This document shows, one piece after another, positions 15,845 through 22,116 of a DNA stretch of 22,116 bases (position 1 is the first letter of the stretch; every line of letters starts with the position of its first letter). This stretch comes from a bacterium Ga0077546 (lineage in GTDB: Bacteria > Cyanobacteriota > Vampirovibrionia > Obscuribacterales > Obscuribacteraceae), in assembly GCA_001464165.1 (NCBI GenBank), contig LNEX01000157.1, forward strand, positions 1-22,116, read 5' to 3'. Below the pieces are notes generated by a model, which searched no databases, was not told the DNA's origin, and saw only the letters and a program-made list of their open reading frames with translations. Made by a program: the position numbers and the translations under genes.

Positions 15845-16348
15845 CTACTTGTTTCTGATAGCGGCGATTGATTCGGTCAGTATTTGAAGCGCTACACCCA
15901 GTAATACTGTGTCTTTGAGCAAAAACTGACCTGGAACAGACAATTCCGGAACGACACCGAATATGACACCGCTTATTGCACCGGGCGTGGAAAATATGAA
16001 CGAGAGTGTCGTTAAAAACATGCCGGTAGCCAGCAAACCACCGAGAGCTGATAGCTTGGGACTTACAAAACGCATAGTGATGAGAGAGGCAACTACTATC
16101 TCAACCGAGCCAAGAATATTAGATAGCGCTTGATGACTCATTACGGCATATGTCCATCCAACAAAAGGGCTATTTGACACAAACGGTGCGATTCCTTCTG
16201 CTTCAGCAGCTGTAAATTTCAGAAGACCGATCCAGCCGATAGTTAGAGCTAGTGCAAGATATGACAGATAAACTGTTTTCTTCACGATCGCACTTGAAGA
16301 ATGGTCAGGTTTGTCGGACTGCTCAAATTGGGTCATAAAAGTGTTCAT
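15845..16348 (-). CDS. DUF417 family membrane protein (YkgB/RclC-like, DoxX-related)
   Basis: 167 residues with four predicted helices: VYLSYLALALTIGWIGLLKF (1), ALSNILGSVEIVVASLITM (2), LSALGGLLATGMFLTTLSFI (3) and FLLKDTVLLGVALQIL (4). The blocks GLLKFTAAEAEGIAPFVSNS and PGQFLLKDTVLLG are typical of DUF417. E. coli RclC of this family is in the reactive chlorine response operon with a flavin reductase; here the neighbour is NDH-2. ATG with GAGGAAA 7 nt upstream. A sigma-70-like promoter and the 30-bp palindrome lie upstream. It probably heads the DUF417-ndh-small ORF-sigma unit. Confidence 0.85.
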   Translation of the reverse strand: MNTFMTQFEQSDKPDHSSSAIVKKTVYLSYLALALTIGWIGLLKFTAAEAEGIAPFVSNSPFVGWTYAVMSHQALSNILGSVEIVVASLITMRFVSPKLSALGGLLATGMFLTTLSFIFSTPGAISGVIFGVVPELSVPGQFLLKDTVLLGVALQILTESIAAIRNK

Positions 16349-16439
16349 TCGGTTTTCCTCAAATGGTGTATTTGCCTATTTGAGACATGAGCGGCAAGAT
16401 TCTTACCCCTTTGAAGAAAATCTTTTGGAGTTTGTTAAA

Positions 16440-16468
16440 TTGATAGTTAAGGTATAACCCTGAGTCAA
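16440..16468 (-). promoter_or_regulatory. Possible promoter of the DUF417-ndh-sigma operon
   Basis: On the minus strand TTGACT (16463-16468), a 17-nt spacer, then TATCAA (16440-16445). The palindrome at 16488-16517 ends 20 nt upstream of the -35. Confidence 0.4.
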
Positions 16469-16487
16469 AAGGTGCAGGGCGATAGCT

Positions 16488-16517
16488 TTATAAACAAAAT
16501 ACCTATTTTGTTTACTC
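16488..16517. repeat. 12-6-12 palindromic site, copy 2
   Basis: TTATAAACAAAA, centre TACCTA, then TTTTGTTTACTC. The right arm is identical to that at 4597-4608; the left arm differs in three outer bases and the centre in three of six. It sits between two divergent promoter candidates. Confidence 0.7.
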
Positions 16518-16535
16518 CCTTTCTGGGATGTAAAG

Positions 16536-16564
16536 TTGTCCGGGCGAATCGGCTAGCTTAGAGT
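16536..16564 (+). promoter_or_regulatory. Possible promoter of the HNH-like gene
   Basis: TTGTCC (16536-16541), a 17-nt spacer, TAGAGT (16559-16564), 28 nt before the ATG at 16593. A moderate match to sigma-70 consensus. Confidence 0.3.
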
Positions 16565-16592
16565 CATGTGTTAGCGAAAAGGAAAATTCTAG

Positions 16593-17735
16593 ATGACTAA
16601 ACCAAATGGTCGGGCATTTGTCTGTTTGTACCATCGTACAAATACTGATAAGACTTCGAGGGAGGACATAGTCCAGAAAGCTTTCGGTGGAAAGAAGACT
16701 TCCACTACGTTGATATGCGCCGACTGTAATAATTATTTGGGCAGAACCATCGACCAAGAATTTGCAGAAAGTCTTGAATGGGTAACAAGTTTAGTAAATC
16801 CTCCAAGTCGGCGTAAATCCGCAGCAACCCTTGCAAATGTAGTTGATTCCCGTGGGGAAACTTGGCATCTAAAACCTGGTGGAAGACCAGTAGTACCGTT
16901 TACTTCTATTGGTCCCAGTACATGGAAAGGTGATGTTTCTCACCTGGAGATGGCACACTCCATCGCCGAAAATTTGGCTAAAAAAAACGGTGTTTCTGAT
17001 CCCAAAATTACAGTAACTCACCAACAAACCACAGCGGCCCCAATAAAATTTGAGCTCTTACTGAATAATGAAGTCGCATTTCGCTCAGGTTGCAAAACAG
17101 CTTTAGAATACCTTGCTCTAATCGCTTTCGACAACGATGATCGCCTTGGCGACCTATTGTTAGATGCCAGAGATTTTGTTATGAAAGGGGGGAGCTACGG
17201 GCCGATAGGCTGGCTGGAAAATAGTGTAGTTGAAAAAGCTTTTGATGCACTTGATCATCATGTTGCGCTCATTCAAAGCGAAGACAATTCTATCTATTGG
17301 GAATTTATTTTATATGGTGGAATCGTTGCTATAAGTGGGCGGTTCTCCTCAATCAATAGGAAAATCGAATCTGCTTTATATAGTGTTTGCACTACGACTG
17401 GCGAAGCTAGTGAAGAGAGGGCAAGTTTACCTGCTGTCTCAAATGACTTTGTTAGCTGGGAAGCTGAAACTAACGTCCACTTACAAATGTTGCTGGAAAA
17501 GCGATTACAAAAGTTGAATGTCGTAGCAAATATTCATGTTGATTCAGCCATTGAACATGCTGACCAACTGACACTTAACACCAATAAGGAATACATTAAT
17601 GCGGGTTTCGAACACATGGTCCAGCAGGCGCTCAAACTTGCTGCAAGCTATGGTACGCACGACCCAAAGGCTGTTAGAAAGGCTATAATGCGACAATTGA
17701 AACAGGAAGGCATTGATGTATCTAGCTTCCGGTAG
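16593..17735 (+). CDS. HNH_5-like protein with degenerate nuclease motif
   Basis: 380 residues; ATG preceded by AAGGA 9 nt upstream. The N-terminus (about 9-55) follows the HNH_5 layout: CLYH, SREDIVQKAFGGKKT, LICADCNNYLGRTID. In active relatives the first metal pair is CxxC and the central block reads EHI; here they are CLYH and EDI, so the catalytic His appears replaced by Asp. Metal-knuckle residues in CADCNN remain. The remaining 320 residues are not recognised: a mixed alpha/beta middle (ALEYLALIAFDNDDRLGDLL) and a helical C-terminus (HMVQQALKLAASY). It may bind DNA without cutting, or cut with altered residues. A trypsin-like protease follows 130 nt downstream on the same strand. Confidence 0.68.
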   Translation: MTKPNGRAFVCLYHRTNTDKTSREDIVQKAFGGKKTSTTLICADCNNYLGRTIDQEFAESLEWVTSLVNPPSRRKSAATLANVVDSRGETWHLKPGGRPVVPFTSIGPSTWKGDVSHLEMAHSIAENLAKKNGVSDPKITVTHQQTTAAPIKFELLLNNEVAFRSGCKTALEYLALIAFDNDDRLGDLLLDARDFVMKGGSYGPIGWLENSVVEKAFDALDHHVALIQSEDNSIYWEFILYGGIVAISGRFSSINRKIESALYSVCTTTGEASEERASLPAVSNDFVSWEAETNVHLQMLLEKRLQKLNVVANIHVDSAIEHADQLTLNTNKEYINAGFEHMVQQALKLAASYGTHDPKAVRKAIMRQLKQEGIDVSSFR

Positions 17736-17802
17736 TGTCGCAAGTCATTGTGGACTGCTAACACGCGTTTTAGGTGTTACACAATTTAGATCGGGCACTA
17801 CC
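17731..17802 (+). other. Nested three-tier hairpin between the HNH-like and protease genes
   Basis: Outer GGTAGTG (17731-17737)/CACTACC (17796-17802), middle ATTGTG (17747-17752)/CACAAT (17780-17785) and inner TAACAC (17759-17764)/GTGTTA (17774-17779) all pair perfectly in nested order: 19 bp around a 9-nt loop. The HNH stop codon lies in the first arm. No T-run, so an mRNA processing or attenuation structure, or a small element remnant, is likelier than a simple terminator. Confidence 0.55.
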
Positions 17803-17865
17803 TGTGATGTTTGGTAGCTGAAGAATAAGCTGGCTCTTGTGAGATTAGCGGAAAATGCGTAAGTC

Positions 17866-18792
17866 ATGGCTCTAATTCCTCCTCGATATTTCAACTGTGT
17901 GGTAGCTGTGGGTATTCCCGCAAATACCGATGTACAGTGGAATGGTAGCGGTTTTTTGTTTGGTTATCCCGATGGTGGCACGAATTCAGAATCTGGTGCG
18001 AAGACGTATCAACTTTGGTTGGTAAGTAACCGGCATGTTTTGAGTGGACTAGCAGAAGTGGTTCTTGGGTTTAACCCAGAAAGCGGAACAACGGGAATCA
18101 ATTTGCTATGCCCACTGATCGACAAGGGAAGAAATATAGTTCACTACCATCTAGAAGGGGATGCCGACCCAGTAAAATCATCAGTGGATGTGGCGGTTGC
18201 CCCCATTCGCTGGGAACGCCTTGCTCGCCAAGCAATTAACTTTAGTTGCTTTCGAGCTGACGAAGATGCCGCAAATTTTGTTAAATTGAAGGACCTTCAG
18301 TTGTCAGAAGGTGATTCGGTTTTTGTGATGGGTTATCCATTGGGTCTTACGACCGCAGAAAATGATTCAAAGGGAGTGCATTATCCAATCGTACGTGCTG
18401 GAATTGTTGCCCGTCTTCGAGATTATTTCGAGACTAAAAGCACAACATTTTTGATTGATACAGCAAATTTTCCTGGTAATAGTGGCGGACCAGTAGTTGT
18501 GAAACCTGAAATGGTTTCTGTTGAGGGGATACCCGCTCAGATAGAGCCGTTGCTAATTGGCCTCGTATCCGCTTACCGACCGCATTTGAATCAGCTGTCT
18601 AAAATTTCCTTTGCTGGCGATCCTATTTCACTTTATCAAACAAAGAACGGAACACTGACAGAGGACGCAAATTTGGGCGAACTAATATACACAATGGAAA
18701 ATTCCGGTTTAGCAGTAGTCCAACCAATTCAGGCTGTAATCGACCTTATTCTTAGTTATCCGTATTTGGATATTGGAATAGACGACACATAA
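17866..18792 (+). CDS. Cytosolic trypsin-like serine protease (S1 fold)
   Basis: 308 residues. The chymotrypsin-fold triad is complete: H57 in LVSNRHVLSG, D108 in SSVDVAVAPI and S206 in FPGNSGGPVV. GSGFLFGY and VFVMGYPLG match strand regions of HtrA/trypsin-like peptidases. There is no signal peptide, TM segment or PDZ domain, so it should act in the cytoplasm. Stand-alone trypsin-like proteases are used as effectors in several bacterial conflict systems; the HNH-like gene upstream would be the natural partner, but this is inference. ATG 17866 has only a weak, distant purine run upstream. The last 60 residues (NSGLAVVQPIQAVIDLIL) form an extra helix that may bind a partner. Confidence 0.85.
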   Translation: MALIPPRYFNCVVAVGIPANTDVQWNGSGFLFGYPDGGTNSESGAKTYQLWLVSNRHVLSGLAEVVLGFNPESGTTGINLLCPLIDKGRNIVHYHLEGDADPVKSSVDVAVAPIRWERLARQAINFSCFRADEDAANFVKLKDLQLSEGDSVFVMGYPLGLTTAENDSKGVHYPIVRAGIVARLRDYFETKSTTFLIDTANFPGNSGGPVVVKPEMVSVEGIPAQIEPLLIGLVSAYRPHLNQLSKISFAGDPISLYQTKNGTLTEDANLGELIYTMENSGLAVVQPIQAVIDLILSYPYLDIGIDDT

Positions 18793-18845
18793 AAGCTCAT
18801 ATCAGACTCCTCCTGCTAACAGTGAAGAGTGATTGATTTGAGCAC

Positions 18846-19493
18846 TCAGCTATTTCCGCCAAACCAGCTAGCCACCTTTGACCAGCCGCCCTTTGGCTCG
18901 GGCTTGATTGGTTCAATTGGGGGCGCTTCGACTGGTTGGACGGTTTCCTTACTTTGGCGGTCTTCCAGGAGCAGCAGGCGCTGTGTGAAGTGCTCTTTTT
19001 CTGATTCAAGATAGCCGTTGCGGTGGCTGGCGCCGGCAAGCTCTTTTAAGAGTTGCTCTATCTTGGCATCCTTCTCTCGGATTAGGTCATCCTTTTCGTC
19101 AAGTTTTTGTCTGAACCAAGCAATGGTTGATTCGGATGCTTGATCAGCTTGATCATTATCGTCAAAGCCGAAATAGCCATCGATTTGTTCCGCGTCGACG
19201 GCGTTGTCGACCACATCTTCTAAATTGAGGGCTTCGCTGTTTCCTGATTCATCAGGCAGGAAATCTGGAGTGATGAAGACTTCGACTTTGGCGTTGACAC
19301 TTCGTCCAAGCTTTCGGTGTCTAAGCTTTTTGGCCTTCATGTAGCGGCGAAGTGTTGCCATCGACATGCGAGTAGCGTTTGAGGCGTCCTGGACCGACAT
19401 CCACTCACCTACTGGTGTGGATGTATTTGGCAGTTCGCCCAAACCATCCTTTTGGAAAAGCTCCTGCATATTCAGGTTTGCTTGATCAACCAT
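18846..19493 (-). CDS. HTH and coiled-coil DNA-binding protein, plasmid-type
   Basis: 215 residues. A MerR/excisionase-like winged helix lies at about 29-76 (WMSVQDASNATRMSMATLRR, KLRHRKLGRSV, VFITPDF). An acidic linker with DNDQADQASES leads into a coiled coil (about 125-178, FRQKLDEKDDLIREKDAKIE), then a Pro-rich stretch and a C-terminal GGWSKVASWFGG. The layout (N-terminal HTH, long coiled coil) resembles KfrA-like or partition accessory proteins of plasmids, though sequence identity cannot be judged. The 5' end overlaps a CAGGTTTGCTTGATCA repeat, with further copies upstream, so it may bind these and control its own gene. Start ATG 19493. Confidence 0.68.
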   Translation of the reverse strand: MVDQANLNMQELFQKDGLGELPNTSTPVGEWMSVQDASNATRMSMATLRRYMKAKKLRHRKLGRSVNAKVEVFITPDFLPDESGNSEALNLEDVVDNAVDAEQIDGYFGFDDNDQADQASESTIAWFRQKLDEKDDLIREKDAKIEQLLKELAGASHRNGYLESEKEHFTQRLLLLEDRQSKETVQPVEAPPIEPIKPEPKGGWSKVASWFGGNS

Positions 19494-19657
19494 TTTGAGT
19501 CCAACCTTTCTCTACTACGACCAAATCATTATAAGGAAGTTTGCTTGATCATACACTAGTTGATTGATCAGGCACCACCTATGGTTGTATATACGGTGGC
19601 TATGCTGGGGCTATCGTATCGGTGAGTATTGCCAGGTTTGCTTGATCTGATTGATCA
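19473..19657. repeat. Iteron-like GATC-centred repeats (possible origin or operator array)
   Basis: CAGGTTTGCTTGATCA at 19473-19488; GAAGTTTGCTTGATCA at 19536-19551; CAGGTTTGCTTGATCT at 19633-19648. Short related TGATTGATCA boxes occur at 19561-19570 and 19648-19657, and CTTGATCAATCA at 19923-19934. They share the core GTTTGCTTGATC and cluster in and before the HTH gene. Spacing (63 and 97 nt) is looser than in classical iterons. Such arrays bind plasmid Rep or partition proteins. Confidence 0.6.
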
Positions 19658-19887
19658 AAATCAGAATATTTAACGTCGGATAAACAGTTTTGCATAGTCA
19701 GCGTAAGCAAAATTGGTGCCTCGCCAGTGGTGTCAGATAATAATTGTGGTGCCATCTCTTTAATGCCGCAAGGGGTTTCTTTCTCGGGAATTTGATTAAA
19801 CAGTTGAAACTGCTCAACCAGAATGATATTTTTTAGGAGTATTTGGTTGCGCTGATTAACCATCTGTTGTATATTCAGCTTAAGCAA
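19600..19887 (-). CDS. Hypothetical small protein, uncertain
   Basis: 95 codons from TTG 19887 (GAGG 11 nt upstream) or 87 from ATG 19863, with a plausible amino-acid mix (LLKNIILVEQFQLF, APILLTLTMQ) and the end SDFDQSDQANLAILTD. The DQANL stretch is simply a translated iteron (GATCAAGCAAACCTG), also found at the start of the HTH protein. No family recognised; it lies between the divergent HTH and primase-like genes and could equally be part of a non-coding origin region. Confidence 0.3.
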   Translation of the reverse strand: MLKLNIQQMVNQRNQILLKNIILVEQFQLFNQIPEKETPCGIKEMAPQLLSDTTGEAPILLTLTMQNCLSDVKYSDFDQSDQANLAILTDTIAPA

Positions 19888-19975
19888 AGTTCGAAAAACC
19901 TCACAGGTTGCACTTTAAAGGGCTTGATCAATCAGCTCACTTGCCCTAGGATCGCTGCACGAGACCACCAGAGGT

Positions 19976-21400
19976 GGTGCCGTAAAAAGGAAAAAGCGGC
20001 ACAAAAAACTGAGGATAAGGAATTCGAAGTCCAAATTTGCTGACTTTTCTGACCATCCCACTTCTACTAGAAACGAGCCCGAGATTATTACTAGTTCCAT
20101 ATATGGTGCGCAAGGCAGTGCTCTTGTTGCGACTATTGGTGCAGAAGCCGCCCAGTTGCAGGCATTTATGCAGCTATTTCCGCTTCGCTTAAGCAGCTTA
20201 TTCAAGCGCGCCGACAGTGATACATGGCGGCAGATGAGTCACTTCTATTATTTGAGTGACGACGAAATAACAGCATCTGTTGCTGACGGTGCTCAACATC
20301 TTAGAGCCTGCATGATTGATGACACTACTAACGTTGCTGTTATATCAATACCGGCTACTTCTGTATATTCGGATAGCGATCAGGCAACTCGATTGATCGA
20401 CATGCTTACGCAGCATAAGCTTGCCCCAAAACCCTACAGGGCCTCTGGTTCCGAGGACATCCATATATATCTTTCTTTCACCGAGAAAGTGAATTCGGAC
20501 GTCGTAAATAAGTTGCTGAGTAATCTGCTTGATCATTTTGGTTTTGAAATTGGACTGACCACGCTGATTATTCATCCCTCCGAAACTGCACTCGTTTTGC
20601 CACTGCAGAAAGGATTTGCTTGGTTGAATGAACAACTGCAAGTGAAACTATGCCGCGATGACATCACCCTCGATTCGGCTCTGTCACTATTCCTTTCTGA
20701 CCTGAGTCGCTCGGCTGTGAACTTTGAGCAGGTAGCTCAATCAGCTGAAGCAATTGCACAAGCAGAAACCGACTGCATGGTGAACAAAAATCTTGAAACA
20801 GTGACTAGCTTTGAGCTACCAGATTGCTTAATCAGCAACAACTACCTCTTGGAATCGGTTGCTTTAGATAACGCTGCAAACGAGCCAATCAGTTCGTTGT
20901 TAGCGGTTGAAGTACCAAGCAATGAGTGTGATCAAGCGCTCGAAGTTACCCAATTAATTGATTATGCAGAGCATCAAGAAACAGAACTAGTTTGGTTTTC
21001 GGATGATGCCCTTGTCGAACAAATATCTCATGACGATATAGACACTTCTGTCGCAACAGAGTGTCTCTCAGTTGTCGAAGCTGAAGTCGATACTTCTATC
21101 GATTCAGCAGAGAGTATTCGGCCACTTGAGACTGCTGGAGAAACCAGCACCGAAGTAATCACCAGCGATTGCAACAGTTATCCAGACTTGGCGATTTCCG
21201 TTCTGAAAGAAGTTGTCTCAGGCATTAACCAATCAGATTTACAGCCTTGTTCAGAAACCCTTGCCACCGATACTCAGTTGTCCCTATTTCCAAATCTAAT
21301 TGCGCCTCAGGCACTCGCGAGCTGCGAGCCCAAAAAGCTAAAGAGACCTAGACGAAACATCGGTTCAAGTTCAGAACGATCCCCTCCAGCTGATACGTAA
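19976..21400 (+). CDS. Archaeo-eukaryotic primase-like protein with degenerate active site and clamp-binding motif
   Basis: A TTG at 20156 would cut through a helix (AEAAQLQAFMQLFPLRLSSL) and the frame is open back to 19928, so I place the start at GTG 19976 (or 19973), giving about 474 residues; no good ribosome binding site helps. The segment from about 20230 to 20640 resembles AEP/TOTE-type primases: HFYYLSDDEI, HLRACMIDDTTNVAVISIPA, PKPYRASGSEDIHIYLSFTE, LSNLLDHFGFEIG, TLIIHPSETALVLPLQKG. The SxxxxH block is kept, but the metal-binding DxD expected at VAVISIPA is absent. The C-terminal 200 residues are acidic and low-complexity, then carry QLSLF (21275-21289), a canonical beta-clamp-binding motif, and a basic KKLKRPRR tail. 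Probably a replication protein of the adjoining iteron module. Confidence 0.5.
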   Translation, partial: GAVKRKKRHKKLRIRNSKSKFADFSDHPTSTRNEPEIITSSIYGAQGSALVATIGAEAAQLQAFMQLFPLRLSSLFKRADSDTWRQMSHFYYLSDDEITASVADGAQHLRACMIDDTTNVAVISIPATSVYSDSDQATRLIDMLTQHKLAPKPYRASGSEDIHIYLSFTEKVNSDVVNKLLSNLLDHFGFEIGLTTLIIHPSETALVLPLQKGFAWLNEQLQVKLCRDDITLDSALSLFLSDLSRSAVNFEQVAQSAEAIAQAETDCMVNKNLETVTSFELPDCLISNNYLLESVALDNAANEPISSLLAVEVPSNECDQALEVTQLIDYAEHQETELVWFSDDALVEQISHDDIDTSVATECLSVVEAEVDTSIDSAESIRPLETAGETSTEVITSDCNSYPDLAISVLKEVVSGINQSDLQPCSETLATDTQLSLFPNLIAPQALASCEPKKLKRPRRNIGSSSERSPPADT

Positions 21401-21408
21401 TTACGTAT
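21393..21408. promoter_or_regulatory. 16-bp perfect palindrome before the XRE gene
   Basis: ATACGTAATTACGTAT is its own reverse complement. It spans the primase-like stop codon and lies 38 nt upstream of the XRE gene start, a natural place for an autoregulatory operator. Confidence 0.5.
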
Positions 21409-21446
21409 AGAGCACAGCTTAATCACAAACTCTCAAAGGGCGCTCA

Positions 21447-21686
21447 GTGCACGATCTTAACGTCTACAAACAGAAACTTTCTGAGGTCGGCTATGCCGAC
21501 CAGGATGCAGCGATTTTGCTCATGAGGCTTCAACTAATCCTTGCTATTAAAGCTGAAATTTCAAAGCGAGACTGGAGCCAACGTGAAGCGGCAAAACAAA
21601 TGGGTGTTGCTCAACCAAGAATTGCTGAACTAGTTGGCCTTCGGGTCGACAAATTTACGGTTGAACTACTAACTGTAGCGGCGTGA
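21447..21686 (+). CDS. XRE-family HTH protein (HigA/antitoxin-like), C-terminally short
   Basis: 79 residues from GTG 21447 with AAAGGG 6 nt upstream. LQLILAIKAEISKRDWSQRE, AAKQMGVAQPRIAELVGLRV is a typical XRE helix-turn-helix of the HigA2-type, normally followed by SVERLLxFLxxLG and a short beta region. Here it stops at KFTVELLTVAA, about 15-20 residues early, and the stop overlaps the first transposon-end repeat, so transposon insertion probably clipped the 3' end. No toxin gene of the usual RelE/HigB type is seen next to it. It may be an orphan regulator of the replication module. Confidence 0.75.
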   Translation: MHDLNVYKQKLSEVGYADQDAAILLMRLQLILAIKAEISKRDWSQREAAKQMGVAQPRIAELVGLRVDKFTVELLTVAA

Positions 21687-21839
21687 CATAGTAATTGCTC
21701 AGGCGTGACATCATCGCAAATTTGAGCGCACAATAAATGACACTATAAAGTGCACTGGACCCACTTTAACTGCCAATGAACTCACATTATTTGACACCAG
21801 CGCACTTTCAGTAACAATCAACTCAAATTAACTGACAAT
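21681..21839. repeat. Array of about 20-bp transposon-end repeats, left cluster
   Basis: Two units begin GCGTGACAT (21681 and 21703). Then five units in the opposite sense: AGCGCACAATAAATGACACT (21725-21744), a diverged one (21759-21777), AACTCACATTATTTGACACC (21779-21798), AGCGCACTTTCAGTAACAAT (21799-21818) and AACTCAAATTAACTGACAAT (21820-21839). Consensus AGCGCA-AWTTAA-TGACAC. Multiple 20-bp sites near ends are typical of TnsB/TniA/MuA-type transposases. Confidence 0.7.
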
Positions 21840-22076
21840 GTCCTGTAATTCAGGCAGGGGAGGACTTGGCGCTGTTCCGGCAAGATTTTCAAGACTTTAT
21901 TTGCCGAATTGTCTCTAAAAAGTAAGAAAAGCTGTAAATATAGTGTATATCTTGCAAATGAAACCTTTACCGAGTTTCTTTACTCTGAAAGTGTGACTTT
22001 ATGGACATCGCGATCTGAGTGCAGCAAAAGGCAAAGAAACGTTCGTTTTCCTTACTCTGTCGTGGTCACCAGCACT
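21840..22076. other. Gene-free AT-rich spacer between the repeat clusters
   Basis: No ORF of note. CCTGTAATTCAGG (21842-21854) is a small hairpin. TTTACTCTGAAAGTGTGAC (21979-) and CTTACTCTGTCGTGGTCAC (22050-) are loosely similar to each other and may be weak extra repeat units. Confidence 0.4.
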
Positions 22077-22116
22077 GGTGTCAGTTAAATTGCGCTAGTG
22101 TCACGTAATTTGCGCT
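22077..22116. repeat. Two contiguous 20-bp transposon-end repeats, right cluster (runs off the window)
   Basis: GGTGTCAGTTAAATTGCGCT (22077-22096) and AGTGTCACGTAATTTGCGCT (22097-22116) are adjacent direct repeats (15 of 20 identical) and are the reverse complement of the unit at 21725-21839. The array probably continues past the window. Confidence 0.75.

Larger units (their letters stand above)
21681..22116. mobile_element. Probable end(s) of a Tn7/Tn5053/Mu-like transposon
   Basis: Inverted clusters of 20-bp TGTCA/TGACA-edged units without any gene between them fit either two transposon ends back to back or a short non-autonomous element. A DDE (rve) transposase with a TnsC/TniB-type ATPase would be expected beyond the right edge. 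No transposase lies inside the window. Confidence 0.5.

Noticed and set aside
17731..17802. Integron attC site
   Set aside because: The nested stems recall attC, but no GTTRRRY/RYYYAAC core pair is present at the stem ends and no integron integrase is seen.
19843..20043. 66-codon plus-strand frame before the primase-like gene
   Set aside because: It overlaps the more protein-like frame that continues into the primase-like gene and has no recognisable motif or ribosome binding site.
21725..22116. CRISPR array
   Set aside because: The 20-bp units are contiguous or 1 nt apart with no unique spacers, and they occur in both orientations, which fits transposon-end binding sites instead.

Overview
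The window reads as a bacterial chromosome or large replicon of moderate GC, dense in accessory genes. The lineage cannot be fixed from the sequence. A System II cytochrome c maturation pair (ResB/CcsA), P460-type cytochromes, type II NADH dehydrogenase and TnsB-like transposon-end repeats would fit a cyanobacterium-related lineage (Melainabacteria/Obscuribacter-like) or another environmental Gram-negative; this is a low-confidence inference.

Left flank (1-4485). A plus-strand cassette of three close genes encodes a DprA/Smf-family protein (5' end outside the window), a fusion of a degenerate HAD domain with a type I phosphoribosyltransferase domain, and a three-helix membrane protein with a charged tail. 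SLOG/DprA-type Rossmann sensors or nucleotide processors next to small membrane effectors are a known logic of bacterial conflict systems, so this is the best candidate for an undescribed defence system. An unrecognised membrane-anchored protein and a short tyrosine recombinase follow on the minus strand.

Centre (4579-16517). Two copies of a 30-bp palindromic site (12-bp arms, 6-bp centre) bracket an 11.9-kb block. It holds a zinc-finger anti-sigma-like protein, mobile-element wreckage (an IS256-type remnant inside a serine resolvase gene), and a mostly minus-strand redox block: resB, ccsA, two P460-type cytochromes, a beta-propeller protein, an unknown Cys-rich protein, a broken katG, an ECF-like sigma factor, a small ORF, type II NADH dehydrogenase and a DUF417/RclC-like membrane protein. 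The katG fragment and the sigma-factor 3' end are fused at about 13715, so the sigma factor now ends in antisense katG sequence.

Right flank (16593-22116). A HNH_5-like protein lacking its catalytic His precedes a complete cytosolic trypsin-like protease, with an elaborate nested hairpin between them. A replication-like module follows: a HTH/coiled-coil DNA-binding protein on the minus strand, GATC-centred iteron-like repeats, and a plus-strand protein resembling an archaeo-eukaryotic primase whose DxD motif appears lost but which carries a QLSLF clamp-binding motif. A truncated XRE regulator with an upstream 16-bp perfect palindrome comes next. The window ends in arrays of 20-bp repeats typical of the ends of Tn7/Tn5053/Mu-like transposons.
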